From Emiliania huxleyi CCMP1516 (lineage: Eukaryota > Haptophyta > Isochrysidales > Noelaerhabdaceae), in the NCBI RefSeq assembly GCF_000372725.1, contig NW_005200814.1, positions 146,302 through 210,301 on the forward strand: a DNA stretch of 64,000 nt, read 5' to 3'. Under the pieces are notes generated by a model, which had not been told where the DNA came from, did no database searches, and worked only from the letters and a program-made list of their open reading frames with translations. The translations under genes were made by a program, and so were the position numbers. Shown here one piece after another: positions 33,166 to 45,411 of the stretch (position 1 is its first letter; every line of letters starts with the position of its first letter).

Positions 33166-33788
33166 TCGCGGTCGTCCCACTCTCGTCGTTCTCTCCCTTG
33201 TCATTTCCTCCTCTGTCGCGTCGTTCTCTTCTGTCTCGTCCTGCGACGCCGCCGCCTGCCGGTCCCTTGTTCTCGCGGCTTCTTTCGCCTTTCGGCGCAA
33301 CTAAGAAGCGCACCCCAATTTATTCATTTCTTTTGTCAGTACGTTAGGGCCCGAGGCGCTGCAGTCTTCGTGGCAAAGGTGGCGCGCACTCCCCTTCCCG
33401 AGAGTCCTCTGCGCCGCGCCGTCTCAGCCGGCTGGGACGGCTGACAGCGCCGCCGCCGCGGTCACTGCCGCGGTCGCTGCCCCTGAGGGAGAGATCTGCA
33501 CGCCGACCAAGTGCCTTTTGTGCAGTGATGAAACCGCGAGACCGAGGCTTTCGCCACTGAGCGGAGACTCGTTTGTATTCGTACACTGAGCACAGCGCCG
33601 CGGCGAGAGTTGCCACCGGCCGCGCTGCAGCGACGCCGCCCCTCACTCCTCCGCGCGACCGCCCGTTCCATCCTCGCAGCCGTTCGGGTCGCTCACCTCC
33701 TCACTCTCACTGCCCACCCTCTCACTGCTGCAGCCGGACACCGCCGCCGCCGCCTCCGTGCCGGCGTATCTTCACGGGGCTGGCGCCG

Positions 33789-36410
33789 ATGGCGGAGAGC
33801 GAGCCGAGTGCGGCCGAGGCGCTCAAGACGGAAGGCAACAAGCTCTTCCAGGCCGCCGGCTTGGCTGCAGCAGGCGGTGGGAGGGTGCAGGAGCCTCTCC
33901 CCTCACCTTCTCGGGGCCTCCCTGCAGGCGTGCCGCTACCACGAGGCAGTCGAAAAGTACAACGATGCCATCGAGCTCTCCTCCGAGGCGCCGGCCCGCC
34001 GCACCATGACTCGTATCCAGATCCAGACTCGATCCAGAGTCGGTGGCAGCTGAGGCGGCTCCAGGCCCCACCGAGCTCTATCGCCCGAGGCTGGCTGTCC
34101 TCCCTCTCTCCTTGGCGTGGCGCGAGACGCGAGGTCCCGCCCCCCTCCCTCAGGTGCCCGCCTACTACACCAACCGCGCCTTTTGCCACCTCAAGCTCGA
34201 GAACCACGGGCTCGCCATCGCCGACGCGACCGTCGCCCTCGAGCTCGACCGCACCTTCGTCAAGGCGAAGAGCAGCGGCCGCCCTCCCGCGCTGGCGGGT
34301 GAGTGAGCTGTGACCGGCGGCTGGTGGACTGAGCAGGCGTACTACCGGCGCGGCTCCGCGCTGATGGCGCTAGGCAAGTGCAAGGAGGCGCTCAAAGACT
34401 TCAAGGCGGTGCGGCAGCTCAAGCCTAACGACCGCGACGCGCTGGAGAAGTTCAAGGCGTGCGAGAAGGAGGCGCGCGGCAGAGATGCAGCAGAGATGCA
34501 GCCGAGATGGGGCCGAGATCTAGGCGTGCGAGAAGGAGGCGCGCGCCCGAGGCGGCGCTAGCGGCGGCGGAGCTAGCGGCGGCGGCTCTAGTGGTGGCGG
34601 CGGTGGTGGTGGTGGTGGTGGTGGTGGCGGCAGCGCAAGCGGTGTCGGTGGCGGTGTCGTGTGTGGCAGCGTTGGCAGTGTGAGCGGTGGCGGCGCTAGC
34701 GCCTGTGGCGCGAGTGGTGGGCGTGGCTGGCGTCAGGTGGGGGCAGCGCGGTGCCCAACCCTCTTCCCCTCGCCGCGGTAGCAGCCAGCAGCGTGCCCCC
34801 TCTCCTCTCCTCCAGGTGAAGCGCGCCGCCTTTGAGCGCGCTATCCACGCCGACGAGCCGGCCCAGGCGCCCCTAGACTCAGCCGAGATCTGGCCGAGAT
34901 CCATCCCATAGCTCTAGCCGAGATGAAGCCGAGATGAGGCGCGAGGTCTAGGGTTAGGGTTAGCGAGGCTCGGGAGGCTCTCAAGGAGGAGAGCTGCTGC
35001 AGGGACCCGACCCCCTCCTCGCCCTCTCGCCCCACAGGTGTCGGTGGCGGAGCAGATTCAGCTGGAGAACATCTCCGTGGACGACTCGTACGCAGGCGCG
35101 AGAGGCGGCCGAGAGGCGGACGAGATGTGACCTCCGAGAGGCGACCGAGGTTCGGCCGAGAATTCGCCGGAGTGACCTCGTCGCCCTGCCGCCGGCGCAC
35201 AGGCCCGCGGCTCGAGTGGCCGCTGACGCACGAGCAGGCGCTGGAGGTTGCGCAGTGGCTGAAGCGGTGCGAGAAGCTGCATCACAAGTACGTGTTCGAG
35301 GTGCTGCTCAAGCTGAAGGAGGCGCTCGACGACCCTGCCGCCTTTTCTCCTCGCCTGTGACCAGCTGGCTGCACTCGACTCTGCCCGCCCCCCGCAGGTG
35401 CTCGAGGAGCTTCCCTCGCTGGTGGACGTGCCGATCCCGGAGGGGTCGCACATCAATGTGTGCGGCGACACGCACGGCCAGTTCTACGACCTGCTCAACA
35501 TCTTTGAGACGCACGGGCGCCGAGAGAGCTGCGGGCGAGAGACAGCCGAGGCGCAGCTGCGAGCATGCTGAGCCGGACCTCGTCTCTTCTCCAGGTACCC
35601 GTCGGAGGAGAACCCGTACCTCTTCAACGGCGACTTTGTGGACCGCGGCTCCTTCTCGGTGGAGGTGGTGGTGCTTCTCTTCACCTTCAAGGCCCCCTCC
35701 CCCCCCCCCCCCCCGAAGGCAGCTGCGCCAGGGCGCGGACGGTTCTCCCGCCGACGCCTTCTCGGAGCCCTTGTGTGCAGGCGCTCTACCCGAAGCACCT
35801 GCACCTGACGCGCGGGAACCACGAGACGCTCAACATGAACAAGGTGTACGGCTTCGAGGGCGAGGTCAAGCACAAGTACTCGGCGCAGATGTTCAACCTC
35901 TTCACCGAGGTCTTCCACGTGCTCCCGCTCGCCTACTGCCTGGGGGAGGAGGTGCTCGTCGTGCACGGCGGACTCTTCTCGCGCGACGACGTGACGCTCG
36001 ACGAGATCCGGGCCGTCGACCGCAGACGCGAGCCGCCCGACGAGGGCATCATGTCGGAGCTGCTCTGGTCCGACCCGCAGCCTGCGCCGGGCCGCGCGCC
36101 GAGCAAGCGGGGCGTCGGCCTCTCGTTTGGCCCCGACGTGACGGCGAACTTCCTCGAGCGGAACGGGCTCAAGCTGGTGGTCCGCTCGCACGAGGTGAAG
36201 GACGCCGGGTACGAGGTCGAGGCGGGGGGGAAGCTGGTGACGGTCTTTTCGGCGCCAAACTACTGCGACCAGATGGGCAACAAGGGCGCGCTGCTGCGAT
36301 TCGACTCGAACTGCGACTACGTCGTGAAGCAGTTCGAGGCGGTGCCGCACCCGACGCACGTGCGAGCGATGCAGTACGCGGGGGGGATGGGAGGGCTGTT
36401 CGGCCTGTAG
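33789..36410 (+). CDS. PPP5C: Serine/threonine protein phosphatase 5 (TPR-PPP)
   Basis: An N-terminal TPR array ([59 protein letters not shown]) binds Hsp90; a C-terminal PPP catalytic domain follows. Metal and catalytic motifs are intact: [35 protein letters not shown] and SAPNYCDQ. Exons: 33789-33851, 33928-33987, 34154-34264, 34337-34471, 34816-34860, 35038-35095, 35203-35339, 35398-35516, 35595-35691 and 35781-36410; total 1455 nt, 484 aa, close to the usual PP5 length. Every one of the nine introns starts with GC and ends with AG, and each join matches the family without a gap (e.g. [14 protein letters not shown]). Introns at 34472-34815 and 34861-35037 carry GATGCAGCCGA or CCGAGATG-type repeats. 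Confidence 0.94.
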
Positions 36411-37138
36411 CTGCGGGCTCGCTCCTTGTACTCCCAGTCGAGTGCGGCTGTTCTGTCGGCAGGCTGTCTCGACACACGGCTCCCCCACCCCCACGACCCC
36501 CATGGATGCTTTGCTCATTGCTGTTGCGAGAGCTGTCCCATCTTGCCCATGCCCCAACCTACTCTGTTCGAGTCGACCACACACGCGGTATTTTTGTACA
36601 GACATATGCATCCACCAAACACGAGAACAACTCACCTGGACGCCCGCAGTCGTGGCCCAGTGTGGGCGGCCCATCCGCGGGTGTCTTGTGTGATACTCGT
36701 TTTGATGCGCGAGCAAAACCTGGAGTGTAAACAGGGCTAAGGTCGACTCGCAGCGAACGGCAACGAAGGTCGACACGCTGTGGAAAGCGAAAGGAGTGTA
36801 GGACTAGGAGACATGCAAACGCTGCCAGGGCACGCAACCAAGACCAAGCTAATTGGAGGCAGCGCTAAACTCTCTGTCTCGGCTCGTGCCGGCTGTGAAT
36901 CATAGACCAGCGCGCCCTGACACTGAGACGTATTACCTTCTCTCTGGTGGAGCCTAAATGTGTTTTCGGGTAGTGACGAGGGGTGAGGGGACGGATTGAA
37001 GATCCCTCACACCAAGATCGTGCAGGGCGGGGACACATGTCCCTAAATCCCATCTCGTTCAGAGTTTGACTATACTCTATAGCCACGCGCATACTGACTG
37101 AGGGGTATCTGTCCGCTCGCTGTCTGTCTGTCTGCATA
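36411..37138. other. Stretch without a supported gene
   Basis: 3' flank of PP5. I see no coding or RNA-gene signal. Confidence 0.4.
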
Positions 37139-37145
37139 CACACAC

Positions 37146-37234
<89 letters not shown>

Positions 37235-37250
37235 CAACAACAACAACAAC
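37139..37250. repeat. (CA)n then (CAA)n microsatellite
   Basis: About 95 bp of CA followed by five CAA units. Confidence 0.96.
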
Positions 37251-37259
37251 CTGCACCCT

Positions 37260-37335
37260 CGTCAGGTTTTTCTTGGAGTACTAGGAGTGCAGTTGGTAAC
37301 CGCAAAACCGCACACCCACGGCAGGGCCGGGGAGC
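37260..37335. repeat. Dispersed repeat, 5' module only
   Basis: CTTGGAGTACTAGGAGTGCAG then GGCAGGGCCGGGGAGCTA, matching the left module of the copy at 32925. Confidence 0.65.
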
Positions 37336-37674
37336 TAAGAAGCGCACCCAGCGGGCCGGGTGATTGGCATCGGGCTAACGGGCAATAGAGCCCTGACCCC
37401 TAGGGGGGTGCGCGTTCGCAGGGAGTGGGCCATAAAACAAACACGGGTCTCTCCGTACTCCGAGGGTTAGTCCGCGCTCTTCGGGTTCCCCCTTAGTCAG
37501 TCAGACTTCCTTGTGCTTCGAAAAACACTCGTGTGCAAAACCAACTAGGGTCTAGGCCTAGCGGCGGGGCGCCCCCCCTCTCTCTACTCGGAGCTAATAC
37601 ACACCAGACTCGAACACCACCACATACACTCTCACCCACCTCGCGCTCGCCGCTCCGGACCCCCCCGGCCCGGA

Positions 37675-37830
37675 AGAAAAGAAAGAAAGAAAACAGCGAG
37701 GCAGACGAAAGAAAAGAAAGAAAACACAGCAGCCAAGGGAGGGATGGGAGGAAGGCACGCCGCCACCACACAGGGATTTTAAAGAAAGAAATAAAGAAAC
37801 AGACAACCCAAACGAGGGATAGCGGAGTCC
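37675..37830. repeat. Dispersed repeat, internally duplicated copy
   Basis: Three GAAA runs, CCAAGGGAGGGATGGGAGG, GCCGCCACCACACAGGG ATTTTAA, then CAACCCAAACGAGGGAT again. Orientation as at 32925. Confidence 0.75.
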
Positions 37831-37942
37831 GGATTGCTTCCTGGATTTTTTTAACCGTGATACAATGGGGACGCAGCGGCTTGCGCGTCTAGTGCCCACA
37901 AATAAGTCGCCGCCGACACCCTAGTGCTCGCGTCCGGCCACG

Positions 37943-40900
37943 ATGTCCGCAGCCGCCGTTGGGTCCAAGATCTGGCGCGCTCGCCACCCATACTGGAAGG
38001 CCGAAGATTGGCAGCCGCTCCTGCTCTCCACTTCTAGTGCCTGGCGCAAACGCTTGTTTCATCCTTGCCGCTGACGGCGCCCGCGGCGTGCTGCCTCCCG
38101 ACCCTCGCAAGCTTTCCGTCTCTGACGAGGACGCATGGGTGGTTGCAACCGTGATCCGTGGCCCGCAGAGCGGCCACGTCCGCCTGCGTCGTGACGATGC
38201 ACCGCCCGGCGTCGACATTGAAGTCGAGAGGCCCGAGGCGGAGGTGGCAGCCTGCAGCATCGTCTCGGACTCGGAGCCGACGCTGGCGGCGTGCGAGGAC
38301 ATCGTCGGTCTCGGCGACGTCAACTTTGGCGCGATGCTCCACTCCTTCCGCCTCCGCCTCGAGAAGGACCGCATCTTCACCAACATCGGCCCCGTCCTTG
38401 TCGTGATGAACCCATACCGTGCGAGACACCTCCGAGACGCATTCACGAAACCTCGCCCGCCACGCAAACCTTCCCTCCGCATCACCGACCACTCCGCTCG
38501 ATCCCTGTGGGCCCACTCCGCTCGCAGCGCCACGGCCAGCGACGTGTTGGGTGACGCGTCCACGCGGTCCGCAGGCCCGGTCGACTCGTGCGCGCCTTCG
38601 ACGATGCTCGAGATGGCCAAGAAGACGTCGGCAAGCACGGACGCGAACGACCTCCCGCCACACGCCCACTCATCCGTCGCTCGGGCCTACTCGTCGATGG
38701 TCCAGGGCAAGCACGGCACGCCGCAGTCGGTGCTCGTGTCTGGTGAGTCGGGCGCCGGCAAGACGGAGACCATCAAGCTCTGCATGGCGGCGCTCGCAAA
38801 CATCTCGCGCTCGACCGGCTCCACCACCGAGGCGGCGCTCGAGTCCGGGCTCCTCCTCGAGGCCTTTGGCAACGCGATGACCGTCTACAACCACAACTCG
38901 TCTCGCTTCGGCAAGTGGTGCGCCCTCCTCGCCCCTTTCTGCCGCGCCGCCAGAGTGACTTAGCCCGATACCCGTGCTCAACCAGTGCTCAAACTCGGCG
39001 GTCCGCGCACAAGCTCGCCTCCCACCTCGACTTTATCTCGGCTCCACCTCGACTTTATCTCGGCTCCATCTCGGCTCCACCTCGGCTCCATCTCGGCTCC
39101 CGGCTGCGTCTAATCTACTTCTCGGCTCAACCCCGCGCCTCCCGCCTCGGGGCAGGTGCTCGCTCCACTTTGGCGCCGACGCAAAGATCTCGTCCGGAGT
39201 GATCCAGTCGTACCTGCTCGAGCAGTCGCGCATCGTCTCGGCGCCCTCCGGCGAGCGCAACTACCACATCTTCTACTACATGCTCGCCGGCATGCCCGAG
39301 CCTCTCCGCTCGCAGCTCTACCTGTGCGCCCAGCCCGCCGGCCCACCCTAGCCCGTGTTGCTGCGAGCGGCGTCTCTTCACGCGTCCCGCCGTGAACAGG
39401 TACGACTCACCCGCCGATTACGCCTACCTCCGCGACGGCGAGGCCAAGGCTCCGGGCATCGACGACGCCACCGGCTGGGAGGAGCTGACCTCGCGGCTGC
39501 AGCTCACCGGCTTCGACGAGGCGAGATGGAGCCGAGACGCAAGGCCGAGATGCGGCTGAGATATGGCCGCTTATCGCGTACCAGCCTCGACGAGCCGAAG
39601 GACGAGCCCCTTCCCGCACGCCGCCCTCGCCTCCGCCGCCCTCGCCTCCGCCACTGCGCTGCTGCGAGCTGCGCCTCTTCACACGGCGAGCCTGTCAACT
39701 GCAGGCGGAGCAGCGAACCCTCTTCGAGCTGCTCGCCGCCGTGCTCGCCCTCGGCAACGTGCGCTTCGCCGAGGCGGACGCGGCCGAGGCGGCCAGCCCG
39801 AGCACGACGAGCGGCGGGTGTGTGGAACGCGTCGCTTCACAGCGTCGGGTGTAAGCAGGTGGCCAACCCGAGCACGGACAAGGAGGACAACCCGGGCAAG
39901 GTTGCGGACGCTGCGGCGCTCTCCGTGGTGGCGGACCTGCTCGGCATGAAGCAGAAGGAGCTCGAGGCCAAGCTGACGACTAAGGTCCTCAAGATCAACG
40001 GCCCGTCCGTCTTCTCCAAGCGCCTCACGCGGCAGGGATCGACCTACACGCTCGCCCTCTCTCCCGAGCAGTGCGGCGACACGCGCGACGCCGTGGCGCG
40101 GGCGGTCTACTCGGCCGTCTTTGACCACGTGATCAAGCGGCTCAACCAGACGCTCGGCGCCGGTAGCATCGCGGCCTCCGATCGGCGCTCGATCGGCTTC
40201 CTCGACATCTTCGGCTTCGAGAACTTCGCCTTCAACTCGTTTGAGCAGCTCTGCATCAACTTCACAAACGAGCGGCTCCAGGCGCAGTTCACCGACTCGC
40301 TGATCAAGCGGCAGCAGGAGGAGTGGAAGCGGGAGGGCGTGCACTGCGCGCACATCTCCTTCCCCGACAACGCCGGCCAGATCGAGCTGCTCGACAACTC
40401 CAAGGGCGGCGTCCTCGCGCTGCTCGACGAGGAGTGCGCCGTCCCCAAGGGCAGCGACGAGGGGTACGTCTCCAAGATGCACACCGCCTTCGCCTCCAAC
40501 GAGCTCTACTGCAAGCCGCGCCGCGGCAAGGGGGCCGCCCTCCACGGGGGCAAGCCGGGCGTCGTCACCAAGTACGACGCGCTCCAGTTCATCGTGCACC
40601 ACTACGCGGGCGAGGTGCAGTACACGGCGAGCCGGTGGCTCGAGAAGAACCGCGGCACGCTCCACCCCGACCTCCCGAAGCTGCTGGCCGGCTCGTCGCG
40701 CCCGCTGCTCGCGTCGCTCTTCGCGGAGCGCGCCGCGGCGGACGAGACCAAGCGAGCCACCGTCGGCGCGTCGTACCGCTCCTCGCTGCGCGCGCTCTCC
40801 CAGACGATGGCGGCGACCACGCAGCACTTCATCCGCTGCATCAAGCCGAACATGGAGCAGCGGCCCGACCACTTCAACGGGCAGGTCGTCTCGCGCCAGC

Positions 40901-42195
40901 TGCGGTACACGGGCGTCGCCGCCGTCGTCGAGATCCAGCGCGCGGGCTACCCGATCTCGTACACGCACGCCAGCTTCATCGGCCGCTACCGCTGCGTCGC
41001 CTTCGACAAGCCCGAGCTGCTCGCGATGGCGCAGTCCGACCCGCGGCAGTGCTGCGCCGGCATCCTCGAGTACGCGCAGAAGCTCGCCGGCGACTCCGCG
41101 CCCAAGGAGCCGTGGCTCGAGTCGCTCCTCGCGCAGGTCGGCGCGACCAAGGTCTGGCTGCGCGCCGAGGTGCTCAACGCGCTCGAGGTGCCGCGCCGCT
41201 CCGTCACCGGCCGCGCCGCCGTCGCCTGCCAGCGGCTCGCGCGCGGGCTTGCCGCGCGGAAGCTCTTCCTGGTCGCCGTCAAGCACGCGTCGGGCGTCGC
41301 GGCCGTGCGCGTGTGTCTCGCCAACAAGGACGTGGCGGGCGCGGAGGCTGCGCTCGACAAGCTGCACGCGCAGTGGGAGAGCTCCAAGGCGGCGCTCGCC
41401 GCGCTGCCGCCCGAGCAGCTGGCCGGCGGCAAGGTGGCCAAGATGCGCGCAGAGCTCAACGAGCTGGCATGCGAGGTGCAGGACCTCAAGGACCGCGTCG
41501 TGCTGTCGTGGGAGTCGGGCGACCGGTACGAGGGCGGCTGGAAGGACGATAACCCGCACGGAAAAGGGACGTACCACTATGCGGACGGCAACTCGTACGA
41601 GGGCCGGTGGGCGTGGGGCGTCAAGGAGGGCAAGGGCGTGTTCCAGTGGGCGGCCGGCGAGCGGTACGAGGGCGAGTGGGCCGACGACATCATGCACGGC
41701 GAGGGCACGTACACCTTCGCCGACGGCTCGAGCTACAAGGGCGGCTACTGCAGGGGCGTGCGGCACGGGCAGGGCACGTGGACGTACAAGGACGGCGGCC
41801 ACTACGTGGGTACGTGGGAGGCGGGCAAGAAGCACGGCCGCGGCGTGTACACGGGCCAGGAGGGCAACGTGGTCTACGACGGCGAGTGGAAGTACAACAA
41901 GGAGCACGGCGAGGGCACCTTCTACCAGCCCGACGGCGGCTTCTACACGGGCACGTTCTTCGAGGGCAAGCGCCACGGGCAGGGCCAGTACACCTCGCCC
42001 GCCGGAGAGGTCATGTTCAAGGGCGAGTGGCTGGACAACAAGCCAGTCACCAGCGGCTCGCAGCGGGTGGCGGCCGCGCCCGTCGCGCCCGCGAAGCGGC
42101 TCTCCCTCACAACCAAGGACAAGAGCGCGAGCGACCAGTCCGAGCTGGTGCCGACGCCGTCCACACCGCGCGGAGCCTCGGCGGCGGCGGCGTGA
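37943..42195 (+). CDS. Myosin motor with C-terminal MORN repeats
   Basis: Actin-based motor fused to membrane-occupation repeats. Motor motifs are complete: P-loop GESGAGKTE, switch I NHNSSRFGKW, switch II DIFGFENFAFNSFEQLCINF and HFIRCIKPN. One or two IQ-like segments follow (AVACQRLARGLAARKLF), a short helical linker, then seven full MORN repeats and one partial (about 41525-42030), e.g. YEGGWKDDNPHGKGTYHYAD and YDGEWKYNKEHGEGTFYQPD. The first exon start is ATG 37943 (MSAAAVGSKIW), giving an SH3-like N-terminus; the exon 1 to 2 join is not resolved. The intron after GKW starts with GT; the one at about 39520 (TGFDE|AEQRTLF) starts with GC. The intron at 38995-39120 contains an 11-bp TCTCGGCTCCA repeat. 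From 39850 the motor tail and MORN region form a single long exon. Confidence 0.88.
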
Positions 42196-42510
42196 GGCGC
42201 CAGGTGGGGGGCCCTCTCTCCCCGCCTTTGTGGCCGGTCTAGATGGGAGGGTAGGGCTGCTCCCGGGTTGGCGCGAGAGAGTGACGCCGCGCTCGCCCTT
42301 GCGGCTAACTGCCGCGTCGTACTGAGAGAGGCGCGGTTGGCATGATGTGGCGGCTGTGAAGTAGTAGCGCGCAAGTGTGTGGGCATGGGATCAGATATGC
42401 GCGCGTGGCGATGGTGTGCATATGACGTGAGTCGACGCGCGCGTTGCACATTTTTTAACTGTAACACCACTAATATTAATGTACATCCCCCTCTCAGCTC
42501 ACGCGTCGGA

Positions 42511-42960
42511 CCGTCTCCCGTTTTGATCTCTCGGTCAGTGGGCGCCCGCCCGCCGCCTCTGAGGGGGTCGGGCCCCCTAGACTGATAACAAAAACAAGCT
42601 CGAAAACAGCCAAAATCAGCCTCTGCGAGAGAGGCACTGCGCGCCGCTGACCTCATGTGGGGTCGAATGTGGGGATGTGTGCCGACACACAATACTGATC
42701 TAAAACCTGGAAACCCGTGTTCAAAGCCGACCCTAAGCGCCATCCTTCCTGCTCTCACCTGATGCTGCTTCCCCGCGCCGCCTCCTTGCCTCCTTGGCCC
42801 CCTTGGGCGTATTTTCTACTCCCAGACCCAGTGGGGGGCCGGGCCCGCCCGGGCCCCCTCTTTGTTTTCTGCGGTTTTCTGTTTTTCAACACGCCCGCCC
42901 GCCCGCCACCCCGAGGCTGCTCGGCCCCCCACTGACCGAGAGATCAAAACGGGACGGCCT
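42511..42960. repeat. Inverted-repeat element, about 450 bp
   Basis: CCGTTTTGATCTCTCGGTCAGTGGG-type arms: left about 42516-42542, right about 42929-42955 in reverse. GC-rich sequence flanking the arms on the inside is also loosely inverted. There is no open frame inside. It could be a foldback element or the 3' region of the myosin gene. Confidence 0.55.
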
Positions 42961-43126
42961 GGGGGACGGGGACGGGGACCTCCCGCTCTCTTTCGAGCCT
43001 CATACAGAGTTGTCGTGCGCGTACGGCTCTACAGTACAGACCTCCGCCACACAGGCGGGAGGCGTCACACATCGTTCTCTCGGCTCTGGCGAAGAAGAAA
43101 AGAAACGTCGGTACAAACTGTTGTAC

Positions 43127-45411
43127 TCATTCCAGCGTGAAAGGGTTCTCTGCTGAGTTTTTGGTAAGCTCCTCGCGACGGCGCTTGTCCCTCCGGCTGC
43201 GGGTCTCTCTGTCGTTGCGGTGCGGGCAGTCGCGGCAGAAAGACTCCCCGTCGGGGCACTCGGCCCTGCAGTGCGCGCAGAAGTAGAAGTAGCCGCTCGT
43301 GTGCCGGCTCGACCGGCACGTGACGACGCTGCAGCTGTCCGCCATCTTGACGCCCATGTTGCAGCCGGGGCACCGGATCTCGCCCGCGACGTAGTCTTCC
43401 TCGGCGAGCTGCGAGCAGGGGACGGGACAAGCGTGAGCAAGCGACGCCATCCACGCTATGGCACGGCGCGGCGCACCTTGACGTCGTGATGCATGCTGCG
43501 CGTGACTGGCGCCGGGTGCTGCGGGAGGATGGCGACCGCGCTGTCGCTCTCGGGCTTCACGGCGCACTCGCCATCGGCAAGCGGCCGCCACGTCATCTCG
43601 TCGAGTCGCTCCCACTTGCGCTGGCCGTCGTCGTAGTGCACAAGAAAGCGACCCCACTGGCTCTTCCGGCCCGTCGCCATCTGGCCAGGATACCACTGGC
43701 CGTCCTCCTCCCAGAACACCTCAAGCCGCGTGCCCTTGTCGAGCACCGCCGCCGCCGGCGGCGGAGGCGGGGGAGGCGGTGGCGGCGCAGACACCTCAAG
43801 CTTGACAGCGGGAGCCGCCTCGCCCTGCCCGCCCCCCTCGAGCCCGCTCGGACCGGCCGCCTCGCCAGTGGCCGCCTCCGCTGGGGCCGCCTCCGTTGGC
43901 GCTACCTCCGCTGGCGCTGCCGCCTCGACCTTGACGGCGCCGCTCGTCCCGCCCCCCGCGGCGTCGGGCGGCGCCTCCTCACGCCTCGGCGCGCGCTGCG
44001 GCGGTGGAGCCGCCTCCCGGCCCCGCCTCTCGCGCTGCCGCTGCGCCGCCACGAGCGACCGCTGCTGCTCCTTCGCAGCGCGCTCCTGCTTCGACTTTTT
44101 GAGGTCCTCCGCCTTGCTCCTCTGCTCCTCGAGCCGCTCCTCAAGCTGCCTCTCCTTCTCCCCCTTGAGCTTCCCCAGCCGCTCCGACCTCTCCTTGGCC
44201 AGAGCTTGCAGCCACGCCCGCCATTCGGCGTCCTGGTACTCGAGCTGCCTGGCCTCTGCCATCTTCTGCTCCTTCTGCGCCTCCTCCCTCTCCCTCTTCA
44301 CTCGCTCTTTCTTCTCAAGCAACTCCCTGCGCCGCGCCTCGCGGCGCTCCTCCTCCGGCTTAGCCTTCTGTTTCTCGGCTTCCAACGCCCGCTCCTCGTC
44401 GCGTGCCGCGCGCTCCGCCGCGCGTGCCGCCCGCTCCTCCACCGCTCGCTGCTGCTTCCAATGAAGCGTGCTCGCGGTCACAGGCCAGCTTGCTAGTCCG
44501 ATAGCCCGGCCGGCGGGCGTGTCGGCCCACGAGGCCCAGGTGTACTCCTTTCCAGCAGCCTCTGACGTGTTGAACGGAAATGGACTGCCGCGCAACCAGT
44601 AGAATAGCACGACCCATTCGCCGCGGATAGGGCTGTACTTTTGCTCCATCAAAACCCAGCATACCTCGTTCCATGGTCCAGGCCGCGGTTCAATGACGAC
44701 GCTCTTCTTGTCCGCGCTCTTCCAGACAGGAACGGTGGCCCAGCCCCAGGGGTTGGGCCGGCTTTCGGGGCTGAACTCGCAGAGCTGTGTTCGGTCCCGC
44801 CATCGCAACTCTACTGCCGGTGGTGGCCCAAACTTGGCCATGTAATCTCGAACCGTAAACGCGCGGTGCACGTGCAGTTCGTAGCCGCTCGGATAGAGTC
44901 CTCGCGCGTTCCAGAACTGTTGGAACGAGAGTGACGCGCCTGCCAACCACTGCTCCTCGTCCGCTTGCCTCGCCAGGCGCAGGCGCGCCTCGTCCTCCTG
45001 ATTCCTGGCATGACCCGCCTTAGCCTCGGCCAGTCGGCGCGCGTGCAGCTCGCGGGCCTCGGCGATGGCTCTCTCGCGCAGCTCGCGGTCTGAGCGCCGC
45101 GTCTCCAGCTCCGCAAGCTCACGCTCGCTCGCCTCGAGCTCAACGCCCAGCTCCTCGAGCTCCTCTTCGAGCTGGCAGTGTGCCAAGAGGCGATCGTACG
45201 CAGCCTTCAGCCGCCGGAACGCATCGCCGCCCTCGGACGCGCCCCGCCGATCGGGGTGTCGTTTGAGCGCAAGCTTGAGGTACGCACGACGGATCTGCGC
45301 ACGGCGAGCGCTCTGCTGAAGACCGAGGGCGCGATACGCCTGCTCGACTGTGAGGCTGTCCGGATCGAAAGGAGCCTCGTCGACAGTGCTCGTAGCGTTG
45401 CGAGCGAGCAT
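43127..45411 (-). CDS. J-domain protein with Tudor-like and Zn-binding C-terminus (738 aa)
   Basis: An N-terminal J domain with intact HPD (YRALGLQQSARRAQIRRAYL, KLALKRHPDRRG) stimulates Hsp70. A short coiled coil follows, then a folded region (SFQQFWNARGLYPSGYELHV onward to about residue 300), then a long charged coiled coil. Next is a Pro/Ala-rich spacer, a Tudor/PWWP-like module (TRLEVFWEEDGQWYPGQM, FLVHYDDGQRKWERLDEM), and in the second exon a Cys-rich zinc module (IRCPGCNMGVKMADSCSVVT, FYFCAHCRAECPDGESFCRD). Exons 45411-43477 and 43408-43127 join across a GT-AG intron. I know no family with this whole combination. The Tudor-like part suggests methyl-mark reading or chromatin, but that is inference. 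Confidence 0.78.

Noticed and set aside
34940-34965. TTAGGG-like telomeric sequence
   Set aside because: Only about two units in a PP5 intron; too short for a telomere scar, and the intron is already rich in similar short repeats.
39679-41976. 765-aa minus-strand open frame opposite the myosin
   Set aside because: Antisense shadow of strongly biased codons; the plus strand encodes an unmistakable myosin-MORN protein.
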